Assembly (NCBI GenBank): GCA_956465555.1
Contig: OY101116.1
Coordinates: 3,906,001 to 3,970,000 of the forward strand
Direction of reading: 5' to 3'
DNA from: Nitzschia sp. pyKryTriq1
Taxonomy: Eukaryota; Bacillariophyta; Bacillariophyceae; Bacillariales; Bacillariaceae
DNA length: 64,000 nt
The stretch's first letter is position 1. The number at the start of each line of letters is the position of its first letter. Below, piece after piece: positions 22,401 to 31,182 of the stretch. The translations under genes were made by a program, and so were the position numbers. The notes below the pieces were generated by a model. The model was not told where the DNA came from. It saw only the letters and a list, made by a program, of their open reading frames with translations, and ran no database searches.

Positions 22401-23174
22401 TTGCATATTTGCTTGGAGTTGTTCCGTCAATGACGATGATGACGTATTATTATTATTTTTGGAATTGTTTTTGGTTCCTCCACCACCTCCACTACTGCCT
22501 CCTTGTACTAATAACTGGTTGGTTTGGACACCAATGCTCCGAATCGCATCCGTCGCTTCAATGAAACGAGAATAATTTTCATACACCAAGGTTTGCAATG
22601 AACTGTCCAAGGTCCGGACCTGACAGGCCAAACCTTCTTCCAATTCCAACAAGGGATGGACACCATCTTGAAAGACATGTTTCCGAGTATGAGCGGCCGC
22701 ATTGAATTGAGGAGCATCCAAATCCTCCTCCTTGTTAGTATTACTACTATTCTTCTTCATGCCAGTAGTAGTAGTAGTAGTAGCTCCTCTAGCTCCAGCT
22801 CCTCTTCCTGCTGCAGGCCTTGTAGCAGAGGAGGAAGGACGATCGTGATCGTCATAATCATCATCATCATCGCTGCTGTCTCCGGAATCTGAAGAATCAT
22901 CATCCCTGGAACCTCGGCGTTTGGCGGTAGCGCCATCCGCGTCATGATCATGATGATGATGAGCATCATCACCTACTAATATCGCTGATTTCCCATAAAA
23001 GCTTTCCAACAATTTCTTGCGAATCATGGCTTCCCGATCGGTAGTAGTACTAGTAGTAGTACTGCCACTTTTACTGTTACTATTACTACTCTTGTTGTTC
23101 GCCTGCTCTTGCTGTCGCCGCATCAAGAACTCATCATCGGAATCGGAACTAAAGGAATCATCGTCATCGGCCAT
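19413..23174 (-). CDS. VPS51: VPS51, subunit of GARP/EARP tethering complexes
   Basis: Intronless, 1253 aa, longer than animal VPS51 (about 780 aa) because of Asp/Ser/His- and Gln-rich inserts. Signature blocks: RKKLLESFYG (52-61), then after a low-complexity segment LDAPQFNAAAHTRKHVF (about 152-168) and LELEEGLACQVRTLDSSLQT followed by LVYENYSRFIEATDAIRSIG (about 176-215). This is the N-terminal Vps51/Exo84-type helical region. Helical rods follow (LRDQVVEKLRIQRLLQRLDT; QAHVSAIYSILSKHSAGFES). The C-terminus ends with helical sequence including FLKWILPHYIKDEA. The complex tethers endosome-derived vesicles at the trans-Golgi (GARP) or recycling endosomes (EARP). Other subunits are not in this window. 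Confidence 0.9.
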   Translation of the reverse strand: MADDDDSFSSDSDDEFLMRRQQEQANNKSSNSNSKSGSTTTSTTTDREAMIRKKLLESFYGKSAILVGDDAHHHHDHDADGATAKRRGSRDDDSSDSGDSSDDDDDYDDHDRPSSSATRPAAGRGAGARGATTTTTTGMKKNSSNTNKEEDLDAPQFNAAAHTRKHVFQDGVHPLLELEEGLACQVRTLDSSLQTLVYENYSRFIEATDAIRSIGVQTNQLLVQGGSSGGGGGTKNNSKNNNNTSSSSLTEQLQANMQVVSDASRSVEMAVGPLRDQVVEKLRIQRLLQRLDTVLKLPTTLRQQIAAGQYRLATQAHVSAIYSILSKHSAGFESLQRIETECHAIMTQLLQEVRHKLIHWSGGIVPSSSSSRHRRRGGGGNRLLMQGNSSDDEGEDMDGQEEKDLVDDNDDDDEEEEEEEDYDGPLPDPPQSIAEIMACAGTPVLILLLQQQQESNSSNTDATSSTTPQQEHHPMGLDPRLTLEDCQEMATSASLRFLERILDSHHIELQEQQILLSSSSSLSDPMTTTTTTKKKQTGSNTQGAGAGGEDTAPTVLLNLVPTSVLDNILEVSTLYTRSFLANKNNDKGQPKQQQQQQPLGDERLAQFVSTAFGNFLQHVRGELVEQAMLQQQQASQARAAAQKAQKTTAAASAAAKTRHTKTPSQDAAELRLFDAEEQCDQYDEQIAAAMATLVLSVRQLASGLSMIPHGAIAPELASSLVDQTVGLTEAMVRRRVDQKFDTLRLRVIEDCLAPFCRAVQELSTEEAKEEHQTPPLLGAVQLASVALSDSLQLVDDTVRSILTTLDDTNKNNSDEDGDDSMLREAVEYSTKRFARWLASAMEQLAGYESSSDPNVLLQAAAVRSDNADEDTNMMHHAASPSYGESSSFMAPNNNKAVHHVSDDDRSQMSAAGPSDGMVETELLDLVNSSAEPTFEMVLAIAEMCRIAERSVMENILQSISTHGGASGPISGSGVGSGGIPKRKAAARGDGLFSGDEQQQQKNRTKNPISERFRLAASRVLSLFAMNRGNEAATLLCSSLPDLSIKSTNGTMSVEGPRPVVSQVLELAKATSLDCADLFGGKRRAGPIPDTLEDEYASLTSSRMNSGTSNRSGLAFDVERMFAEKVVIYPHPNDVADFHLNAVLALVFKVGFKAMIENARLVRFSISGYRQLKVDVEFLKWILPHYIKDEALSDGSNARTALNSLLTEAIQTAKDRCAGVEELYQEVEEVNQARSTIRQYMSSIGRPSFCITED

Positions 23175-24134
23175 GATGAATGAATGAATGGATGATTCGA
23201 TTATTATTATCGACTTGACGTGACTTGACTTGACTTGACTGCGTTGTGGAACTGCTGGTAATAAATAATACAGCAGCTACTCTTCGTATATTATTATGTA
23301 CTCTCTGCGATACTCTTACTCTCTACTCGTACTACGGATGGTGTACACAAGTAGATCTTTGTCTTCAAGACCTGCTTTTGGAACTCTCTCTCTCTACTTG
23401 TACAGTACAATAGAGAGCAAGAGTTTTGCTCCTCTGGTACCAATACAAGTACTGTACCGCGGTAATAGTAGATAGTCGAAAAATGACAGCAATAATCGAA
23501 GGCCATTTTGTGGCGGCGCGGTTGGCGGTTAGTTCGTACGTGTGCTACAGTACAAGTACAAGTGCTACCGGTACAGTACAAGTACTCGTACGCAAGCCTT
23601 ATTGGCGGACGCGGGATGATGTGTGCCGAGTGCCGACGCGAGTACTGTACCTCGTACCTGGTAGTTGTTGACGAGTGCGGACTTCGTTGATGATTGATTC
23701 ATTCGACTGCCGCGACCGACGCTTCACGTGCCGCCTGGCGGCCGGCGGACGCTCTGTGAATGCCCGTGTGTGTTGTTGCGGAAAGATGGCGACTACCGGT
23801 ATTATCGCGAGCCGCGTCGACGAGAAACCCGCCCGCCGCGCCCGCGCCGCCCCCATATTCCCGCATCGCGATCATCGATCCTAATATGATATTTTGTTCG
23901 TTTCATATCCACCCTTATACCGGCACATATGCATCGCAGGATTTCCCACACCACCACCATACCACCACCGCCATCTTCATCTTCATCTTTCATTATAGTA
24001 GCGATTGAATAATCATCATCAGTGGTCGGAGCGAGAGGATCAGTAGCAGTACCGGTACACGAGGAAAAGAACCATCAGAAAAGGAAGATTCTTCAAGAAT
24101 CAAGAATCATCAAGAACCATCCATCATTACCGGT
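23175..24134. promoter_or_regulatory. divergent intergenic region with GTAC-palindrome cluster
   Basis: Lies between divergent genes (VPS51 minus, 24135 plus) and should hold both promoters. A dense cluster of GTAC-centred sites (GTACCGCGGTA, CTACCGGTACAG, AGTACAAGTACTCGTACG) spans about 23398-23664. A (TGACT)n run lies at 23215-23240. No gene is supported. Confidence 0.4.
23398..23664. repeat. GTAC-palindrome cluster
   Basis: Numerous overlapping GTAC tetramers and short near-palindromes (for example GGTACC, AGTACT, CCGGTAC), far above the density of adjoining coding DNA. It is not a tandem repeat, because spacing is irregular. Similar clusters recur at 35762-35836, 47320-47565 and 59760-59970. 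Confidence 0.6.
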
Positions 24135-25202
24135 ATGGAATGCTCGACAGGCACGATTGGGAATCGCACCGAATGCATCTTTAGCTACAATGGGAGTACC
24201 AATGATATTCTTTTGAATTATATTGTCTTGGCCATCAATTTGGGATATTGTATCTTGGTCTTGTATAGACAACAGTCACAGTCGCAGTCGCAGTCACTAC
24301 AGTCACAGTCGCAGTCACAACAGCAGCAGTCACTACAGCAACAAGAAGAACAGTATCATCAGAGGGATCATGCTCGTCGTCTGCGACTGCGACGACAGCT
24401 AGCGTTGGCGTGTCTGGCGGGTGTGACCCTCTTTCAATGGGGTCTTTGTCTTTTGGTGGGATGCAGTGGTGTTTCCATTATTTGGTGTGCCATGGGAGGA
24501 TGGACCATGAATGAAAGGCGGCGCATGACTAGTGGTAGTAGTAGTAGTAGCAGTAGCAGCAGTAGTGATATTGTCGGGAGTACAAGTAACATCAACAATA
24601 CTGCAAACAGCAGTTCGGAACTCGCAACCACCAGCATCACTACTCATACAAACTCTGCATCGAATAATCCTTACAACACCAATCACAACGGCCCCAGCAG
24701 CAACAGCGTCGGCGGCGGCAGTGAATGGCAGCAGCAACAACAACAACAACAACAGCAGCAGCAGCAGCAGCAGCAACTACTACGACAGCAACAACAAGAA
24801 AAACGATGGAATGAATGGGCCAAGGTTGTCATCATTCTCGATCTGGCCGTCATTATCTATTATGCAGTGGTCATGGAAGCTCTGACCACGGCAGCCCATG
24901 TCTGTGCCTTGGTATTGGGCGCCTGTTTGGATATGGGAGCGTTGAGTCTTGCCAATAATAATAATAGCAGAAGAGGGATGGGTACAAGTACAAGTACAAG
25001 TACTCGTCGTGCTGGTGGGAGGGTAGGTCATCAGGACGATCGGCGCGGACAATCACCACAACATGAAGAAGAAGAAGAAGAACCCTGCAGTAGTACTCCA
25101 ATCTTGTCGCCACGAGGGTCTGCTAGTAGTACTGCATCAGACCATGTTGCTTCTCTGGCGAATAACAAGACTCCTCCCACCACCACCACCACCACCATGT
25201 GA
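24135..25202 (+). CDS. multi-helix membrane protein with Gln-rich loops
   Basis: Intronless, 355 aa. I do not recognise the family. Hydrophobic helices are at about 30-45 (YIVLAINLGYCILVLY), 96-125 (LACLAGVTLFQWGLCLLVG), 235-255 (WAKVVIILDLAVIIYYAVVM) and 258-280 (AAHVCALVLGACLDMGAL). Between them are a QS/SQ dipeptide run (48-70), a Ser-rich run and a poly-Gln run of about 18 residues (200-217). The N-terminus has N-x-S/T sites before helix 1 and Cys residues, suggesting a lumenal or extracellular face. The tail is disordered and ends in poly-Thr. The four-helix plan with a short N-terminus resembles small transport or receptor-like proteins only in outline. I assign no function. Confidence 0.68.
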   Translation: MECSTGTIGNRTECIFSYNGSTNDILLNYIVLAINLGYCILVLYRQQSQSQSQSLQSQSQSQQQQSLQQQEEQYHQRDHARRLRLRRQLALACLAGVTLFQWGLCLLVGCSGVSIIWCAMGGWTMNERRRMTSGSSSSSSSSSSDIVGSTSNINNTANSSSELATTSITTHTNSASNNPYNTNHNGPSSNSVGGGSEWQQQQQQQQQQQQQQQQLLRQQQQEKRWNEWAKVVIILDLAVIIYYAVVMEALTTAAHVCALVLGACLDMGALSLANNNNSRRGMGTSTSTSTRRAGGRVGHQDDRRGQSPQHEEEEEEPCSSTPILSPRGSASSTASDHVASLANNKTPPTTTTTTM

Positions 25203-25944
25203 ATGCCGAACAAAAGAATGAATGAATGAATGAACGAATCCATCCATATGGAGGATGATCCTCGGCATCATGTATGTGCGTAATACAGTCAGTAATATTT
25301 CTGTATTTTGGGTTTGGCGGTGCGGTGCGGACCTTTGTTGTGTTGTGGCAGGAAGAGAAGCCGAGGGACGGTTCCGATTGTACGCAGAAGTGATGATCAT
25401 ACTTTTCTTGTAGGTATTGCTTGCTGGTAGGACTACTAGCACCCCCCTTGTTGTGAGTGAATGAATGAATGAACGAATGCCTTTGGGTGTCCGTACTTCT
25501 TTTGGACGATCGAGTGGCTACTATATGATGAGTTGTATGTTTTTTCTTGGAGAAAAATATGCCTACCATAGTCCAGTCTATACTTCACTCGACGACATAA
25601 CAGTATATTATTAGTCTAGCCTGATGTTTTTGGAATCCATCTAATTCATTACTAGTCGTCCGCGTGAGCGAAAAAACAATAATACAAAACCGAAAGGGAA
25701 CGATGATCCATCATTGGTTCGAACAAAGTAAATACAGTCAGTCAGTGTAGTAGACTTCTACTACTGACTGTTATTGCGGAACCACCAGGATATATTCACG
25801 GGACGACCGCGTCACTTTTGGTACGGAGGTTATCATTACGGTTGAGAAGGATATAAATAACATTGGTTAGTGGCAGAAGAAGGACTATTACGCATGCCAA
25901 CAAGTCGATTCCAAGTATATTCATCCATTCATCCATTGGCGTTG
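25203..25944. other. convergent intergenic spacer
   Basis: Starts with (GAAT)n runs at 25216-25240 and carries another at 25456-25480. The last exon of the HMG-box gene begins at 25945. No other gene is seen. Confidence 0.4.
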
Positions 25945-27520
25945 TTATTCGAACAGGGCCAAGGGTGAATCATACTTTGTGGAGGTAGTACCAGCATCTC
26001 CATGATGAAAGAATGATGAAGGAAAGAATTGGTGGCTATCAGCAGTCGTAGTCAGTGGTGCTGGCGGGTCCATGCCCATCATGATGCTATCGCCATGAGG
26101 ATGGTCGTAAGCTACTAGGCATTATAGATTACAGCCACATAGGAGGAAGAGCACACGTGTGAGAGACTTAGTATTTTTGGTTTGCGAAAGAGAAAAAATC
26201 AGCAAAAGCAAAAGCCGGCGGCGTGAGAACTTACAGAAGGAAGAAAAGAGGTCTGCTCTGCCATCTGATGCTGCCACCAACAAGCTGGATTCTTGGAAGA
26301 CATCACTAGGTGCAAAGTCCGAATACGCATCATCCATGACATCCAGTGCAGAAGATACTGTCACTTGCGGGCGTGAATTTAATGATGCTGTTGGTAGCCC
26401 ATCCGAATTATTATTCGGAACAAGTGAACCTCCTCCTCCTGCTGCTGCTGACTTCGACCACGAAATAGTAGTAGAGCGCCACTCGTCGTTTGATGTAAAC
26501 GAGGAGGATGCTATTGCTTGGATTGGTCGAAAGGTGGTCAGTGACTCGGGCCTTCTAGAAGTGGACGATAATGAAGTAGTAAATGCCTTGTTGAGCCTCG
26601 GCGGTGATGAGGTCGTGTCCAGCGCCTTTGTTTGTGTCTTGGACATGAAAGGCGATGTAGCAGCAAGAGGCGAGGAGAAACCCTCATCTTTCATATATTG
26701 TTCCGTGACAGCCTGACGTTGCAGTTTTTCTATGCTTTCTTGCTCTTTCCTTTCCTCTCTCCACTTGGCAACCTTCTTTTTGTACACCTCACGCTCTCGG
26801 AGCTCACGCTCAATGTGGGGTTTTCGAACTTCCGGGCGGGCTTTTTTCCAAGCTTGACCCAATAGCTTGGATATCTCGGTGTTTTTCAAGTCGGGATTCT
26901 CCTGCTTGAGTTGTGTTCTCATTGTTTGACTATAAAATAAGAAGGCCGAGGGTGGACGTTTGGGTGCGTTCGGGTCCTATGTTATTATGGGCAGTTGCAA
27001 CAAGAAGGATAAGAGAGGATCAGGATGATGATGAACCATAAGAATAACTGGTGCTGCTTACCTTGCGCGATCTTCCAGTTGGCACTTGCCAAGGTCCCGT
27101 GTATAGTTCCTTCTCCGCATTGTATCGTAGCTTGTCTTGACGAGCCGCTTCCTCCCACGTTTCTCGCTCATTCTCGGGCAAGGTTTTCCAATCCTGACCA
27201 ATCTGACTCGAAAACGAAGTGACTTGGACACCATGTTTGGCCATGGACTTTTTATATTCTTCCATCTTGCTGATACTGAACAAAATATATGGGCTCCGAA
27301 AGCGTCTTGGAGCCTGGGGGGCCTTTCGAAATCCAGTACTATTACCCTTGGTCTTTTTTCGTTTCAAAGGAGAGGATGGGCTACTAGCTGTAGTTTGCAA
27401 TTTTGACGTACTAGTAGCGCCCCCCGATGATGGTGCCATGGACAAATCGTCCTCCTCCCCGTCCATTCTTTCTTCTTCTTCTTCTTCTCCTACCCTGCGT
27501 ATGCCTTCAGTTGTTAACAT
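25945..27520 (-). CDS. double HMG-box (HMGB-type) chromatin protein
   Basis: Three exons: 27520..27062, 26976..26235 and 26114..25945; 456 aa. Intron 1 (26977..27061, GTAAGC...TAG, phase 0) joins GRSRK to DPNAPKRPPSAFLFYSQTMR. Intron 2 (26115..26234, GTAAGT...CTAG, phase 1) opens a last exon whose 55 sense codons read cleanly to a TAA and end YDSPLALFE. HMG box 1 (about 70-140): PRRFRSPYILFSISK, W111, W122. HMG box 2 (about 157-225): the HMGB lead PNAPKRPPSAF, LLGQAWKKA, YKKKVAKWREE. N-terminal basic patch SPLKRKKTKG. The C-terminal half is Ser-rich and lacks the poly-acidic tail of animal HMGB1. HMG boxes bend DNA, so a nuclear architectural or transcriptional role follows. Either the ATG at 27520 or Met19 (27466) could be the start. 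Confidence 0.87.
26115..26234 (-). other. second intron of HMG-box gene
   Basis: 120 bp, GTAAGT donor and CTAG acceptor. Read-through would add unrelated residues and a stop; splicing gives a clean 55-codon exon. Confidence 0.75.
26977..27061 (-). other. first intron of HMG-box gene
   Basis: 85 bp, GTAAGC donor and ATAG acceptor, phase 0. It falls just before the PNAPKRPPSAF start of HMG box 2. Confidence 0.88.
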
Positions 27521-29796
27521 TCACACAGTAGGACTAGTTCGCAAATGATGAGGATGTGCACGAAATGCTGGCGATGGCGATGGCGATGATGATGTGAGTG
27601 TTGTGCTGTGCCGTGCTGTGATATTTATTGTTGAATGCCGGCATTCATTGTAGGTTTCGGATGGCGGCGACGAGCAGTGGATATGGGATACGTTGGATGG
27701 ATGAGAAGATTGGTTGGAAGTGCGAATGGATGCACCTCGTTTGTCTCTACTCTATACTACTAGACTCTACAGTACCAGTTCGTAGTGATAGCACAAGATG
27801 ATCTGGTGATTTGTTGATACTGTATTATCATAGAACACCAAGCATTTATTGAGCATTGAGCATTGCTATCGACGAGGCATCAATAATCACATCACGGGCA
27901 TTGCCGTCTTCTCTCGTCGCCTTTTCATCAGGGAGGGATCGCGGGATCTTTTCTCATGGCGACGCATACACCTAATACCGGCGAAAAAGATGAAAGGGGT
28001 GTCAAAGATTTTGTTCTGGGGCAATAATATATTTTTCGTTTCTTGGAGCTCGTTTCCGTTGCGTAGGACATCCGTCCAAACGATACGAATACGAAACAGA
28101 CATTGTCGATCTCCACAAAGAGCTAAATGTTACCTTGTGATGGCGGAGAATTCTTCAGAGGGGCGAACAAATAATGAAACGACTGTACCGGTACTGTGCA
28201 TACTGTGGATGTACCATGTAGAACCCGGTACTAAACCTACGTGCCCCCTCACCCCCTGGCTCCCTGCCCCCACTACAAGTAACAAGGATTGTACCGGTAA
28301 TCACTACCCGTACGACATATTCGTACTCTGGCAGCGGTACCTTGATAGCATCGACACCGCCACCAGGATATCTACTGTAGTCCTCCAAGCTCACACAGCC
28401 ACCTCAGAACCCCAATCAAATGTCGGCATCCTCATGTTTTTGACTCAGCATGATTGGCTTACATCAGAGGCGCAGAATCCGCAGGATTGGCAGGATGTCC
28501 CCGATATTGCCCTATGCACGAGGTAGTCGACAAGAATGATTGAAAGTGTAAATTGTGAGCTAGAAATGAATTGTTATTTTGGAACTACTTGTTTCAAAAT
28601 CAATTGTTGAGAAAAGATATTGCGCTGACTTGGCGAAATATTAGTCTTGCATGACTCTCGGCGAAATATTAGTCTTGCATGACTTTCACATGGTTGACCA
28701 GATGAATCTATTTCATGTGGTGTGAATCTCATTTTATGTGGTGAGCTATTTTCGGTGCCTGTTTGGCAGTTGTAGTCTAGTACATAGACTTGTAGTATCT
28801 GTTGAGTCTTTGCAACGGACGGGGGCCAGTCGTACGTCGCGCGTCTCACACGCACCCGAGTCATTATGGGCCGACCACGTCATCGACTGGTCGTGGCTAG
28901 GGCGTCTGCGCATGCACGGCGCGCACTAGCGTGGAAGATCCTTCAGGACATTATCTACCGACGACGGGCAGACTATGGTCGTACGAGTCGCGTAGACCGT
29001 GTGTATTGCAATATGAGCAAACGTTTATTCCTCTATAGTCTTTACAAAGCTTCTCACTACCATGTCAACGGATCTCCTCACAATCCAGATGCTCCGCATC
29101 CATTTCAACCACAATACCATGCGAAATTACTGTTTTGCGAGATAGGACCCATACCGGTAGTAGTAGAGGGGAAAGCGGCGAAACGAGCGATTGAGTCCCT
29201 CATTCGGAGTCGTGCGACTTGGAGTTTCTGGTACACTTCTACGCAGCGGGTGGGCTCTGTAGAATCTACACAAATGAGTACTGTGCCGCAAAGCTTTTTC
29301 TTTCATCCATCCATGTGACGTTTCAATCGAAAGCATGAATATTCCCCGGAACGGCGGCTTTTCGGTCGATCAACAAATAATACTGTAATAAGAGAGAGCT
29401 CAGCAGTACAGTACCAGGTACTCGAACTGTATGTTCTTTTACAGTACGAACCAAGTTATTTAGTCTAGTAGTAGGCCCATTCTATCATTATTTTTACTTT
29501 TTACATCACGAGTAATAGTTACTGTCACGGATCCCCACTAAATTCGGAACCTAATAAAATATGCCCTGCGAAGCCGAGCCGGATTATCTTTATGAACTCC
29601 CAAGAACAGAAGATCGTTCAGCGGGCACTATCTTATTTCTCCGACGTGGGTGGAAATCTTGGTGGTATTACTCGTGCTGTGCTTGCTTGCCAGGCAAGTG
29701 CCAAGCAAGACGCCGACGAAAAGCTCCATCGACACAAGAGATGAGAGACACATAAAATCAATCTACGGAAGACCTTACATCCCATCACTCAGCACG
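27521..29796. other. gene-poor 2.3-kb stretch
   Basis: I find no gene I can defend. Two long open frames (27849-28526, no ATG at its start; 28866-29318, ATG start) have no recognisable domain and unlikely composition. A 25-bp sequence is repeated 28 bp apart at 28632-28684. GTAC-rich pieces are scattered (28180-28340, 29400-29450). A short ATG frame at 29561-29755 precedes the next gene and could be a leader exon for it. Confidence 0.4.
28632..28684. repeat. two-copy 28-bp-period tandem repeat
   Basis: The 25-base string starting GGCGAAATATTAG and ending GCATGACT occurs identically at 28632-28656 and 28660-28684, separated by TCT/CTC-type bases. It looks like a recent slippage or duplication event. 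Confidence 0.85.
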
Positions 29797-30615
29797 ATGA
29801 CCGCCAAAGTACGTGCCCAAGACAGCCCAAGCACCACTGGTATCAAGCGCATCAATGTCCACGCAGAACCGCAGCCGCAACAACAAGAACAAGGGAAGAA
29901 ACAACAGCAGCCAGACAAGAAGAAGGAAACGCGAAGTCCATCGCCAGCCAGCAAATACGGTTACGGTGATGCCGCTCCGGATGATAAATCCAAGTATGGA
30001 TACGGTGACGCGGCTCCCTCATTATCATCCAACACATCCAACAACAAGGCGACCCGCCGAAGCTCAATGAAACAAGCCGGTGCCCCTTCACGCCGACGAG
30101 CTTCGATTCACATGTGCGAAGAGATCGAAGTCAAAGTTCTAGGTTACAAAGAGCCAGTTCGTCGACGAACATCTATTACTTTCAGTACAAGCGTCCGCGT
30201 CAAGCCAGTTGTTCCCGTTCAAGAAATGGCTGACGTCAGCCCAGAAACACTTTGGTTTCAAGACGATGAATACGATCGAATGAAGGAAAAGAGCTGGACG
30301 ATTGTCGACAAGGAGCTTGCGTCTAAGAAATATGGAGGAGTATCCACAAATTATTGCACACGGGGTCTGGAACGCATGATGAAGCCACATGAGGTCCAAC
30401 AAAAGAAGTACAAATGTTGGGACACTGTACTTGGCGAACAAAATCTTCAAAGACAGTCGTGCCTGTTCGATGACGAATACATGGCCAACATGTACAAATT
30501 TATAACTGCAGAAAGCCAACAAGAGGCCGAACGACGAGCTCAACAAGATGAAGCCGAAATTCAGAACTACATGAGATCTACGAGGAAATCTGTCCGACGT
30601 ATGACCATGGTTTGA
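29797..30615 (+). CDS. YGYGDAAP-repeat protein of a diatom-type family
   Basis: 272 aa from the first in-frame ATG (MTAKVRAQDSPSTTG). The frame stays open upstream without ATG. A Gln/Lys-rich N-terminus leads to two copies of SKYGYGDAAP (about 65-92). Arg-Arg-x-Ser sites typical of basophilic kinases follow (TRRSSMKQ; SRRRASIH; VRRRTSITFS). The conserved core is VRVKPVVPVQEM, ETLWFQDDEYDRMKEKSW and YCTRGLERMMKPHEVQQKKY, and the C-terminus is helical and basic (STRKSVRRMTMV). I recognise the pattern as one that recurs in diatom proteomes but know no established function. No membrane segment is seen, so it is probably cytosolic or nuclear. The repeated RRxS sites suggest phosphorylation control, which is inference. 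Confidence 0.78.
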   Translation: MTAKVRAQDSPSTTGIKRINVHAEPQPQQQEQGKKQQQPDKKKETRSPSPASKYGYGDAAPDDKSKYGYGDAAPSLSSNTSNNKATRRSSMKQAGAPSRRRASIHMCEEIEVKVLGYKEPVRRRTSITFSTSVRVKPVVPVQEMADVSPETLWFQDDEYDRMKEKSWTIVDKELASKKYGGVSTNYCTRGLERMMKPHEVQQKKYKCWDTVLGEQNLQRQSCLFDDEYMANMYKFITAESQQEAERRAQQDEAEIQNYMRSTRKSVRRMTMV

Positions 30616-31182
30616 TGACGATGTGGTACTACTAGTACTAGTACAAGAACAACAAGAACAAGAAAACCTCCGTAGTACAATAGAAAATATCATAGATCCA
30701 TACACTAGTACATACAGTGCATACCACTATCACGCTTCGTCGATAAAGTAGAAAGTCAAAAGAAGGCTGGCGCCTCTCACACTATTACTCATTACTCTTC
30801 TTCGAAATCATCACTCATTCATTCGTTCATCGCATCTTATCTTCTGTTGAGATTGAGGAGTTGACGTCGAATGCGTGACTGGATGTCAGTGCGTTCTCGC
30901 GCAGATCTCATTATGCTGCGTTTTCTACGAAAACTGCGCAGATAGATTTTGCCATCTTATTGTGCGAATCTTTCCGAGCGCGCGCTGTCTTGCATTCTAC
31001 GCTTACAGCAGCAGCGCAGGTAGACGCGGTAGACTAATGGTCTATTATCCACGATACCTGTGGTGTTGCTTTTGCTATTGCAGATATCACACAAATAAGA
31101 AAGCACCTTCAACTAGCATTCCACCGTAGTTCGTATTAGTACAATCATCGACAACACTTGAGTTGCAGGCACCATCAACAAG
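30616..31182. other. intergenic
   Basis: Spacer between two plus-strand genes. It begins with a CTAGTACTAGTAC run at 30631-30645. No gene is seen. Confidence 0.4.

Noticed and set aside
24399-24776. Antisense frames over Gln- and Ser-coding repeats (poly-Leu, poly-Ala reads)
   Set aside because: Shadow of CAG/AGC runs in the plus-strand gene at 24135-25202. The same holds for many poly-Leu, poly-Met or poly-Ile frames opposite CAA, CAT and GAT repeats.
27849-28526. A 225-codon open frame on the plus strand
   Set aside because: It begins at TTG, has no domain, shows irregular composition with many Trp, Cys and Arg from GTAC-rich DNA, and lies in gene-poor sequence. Probably chance.
28866-29318. 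A 150-codon ATG frame on the plus strand
   Set aside because: No domain and no signs of constraint. Arg/His-rich from GC-rich noise. Not enough to call a gene.
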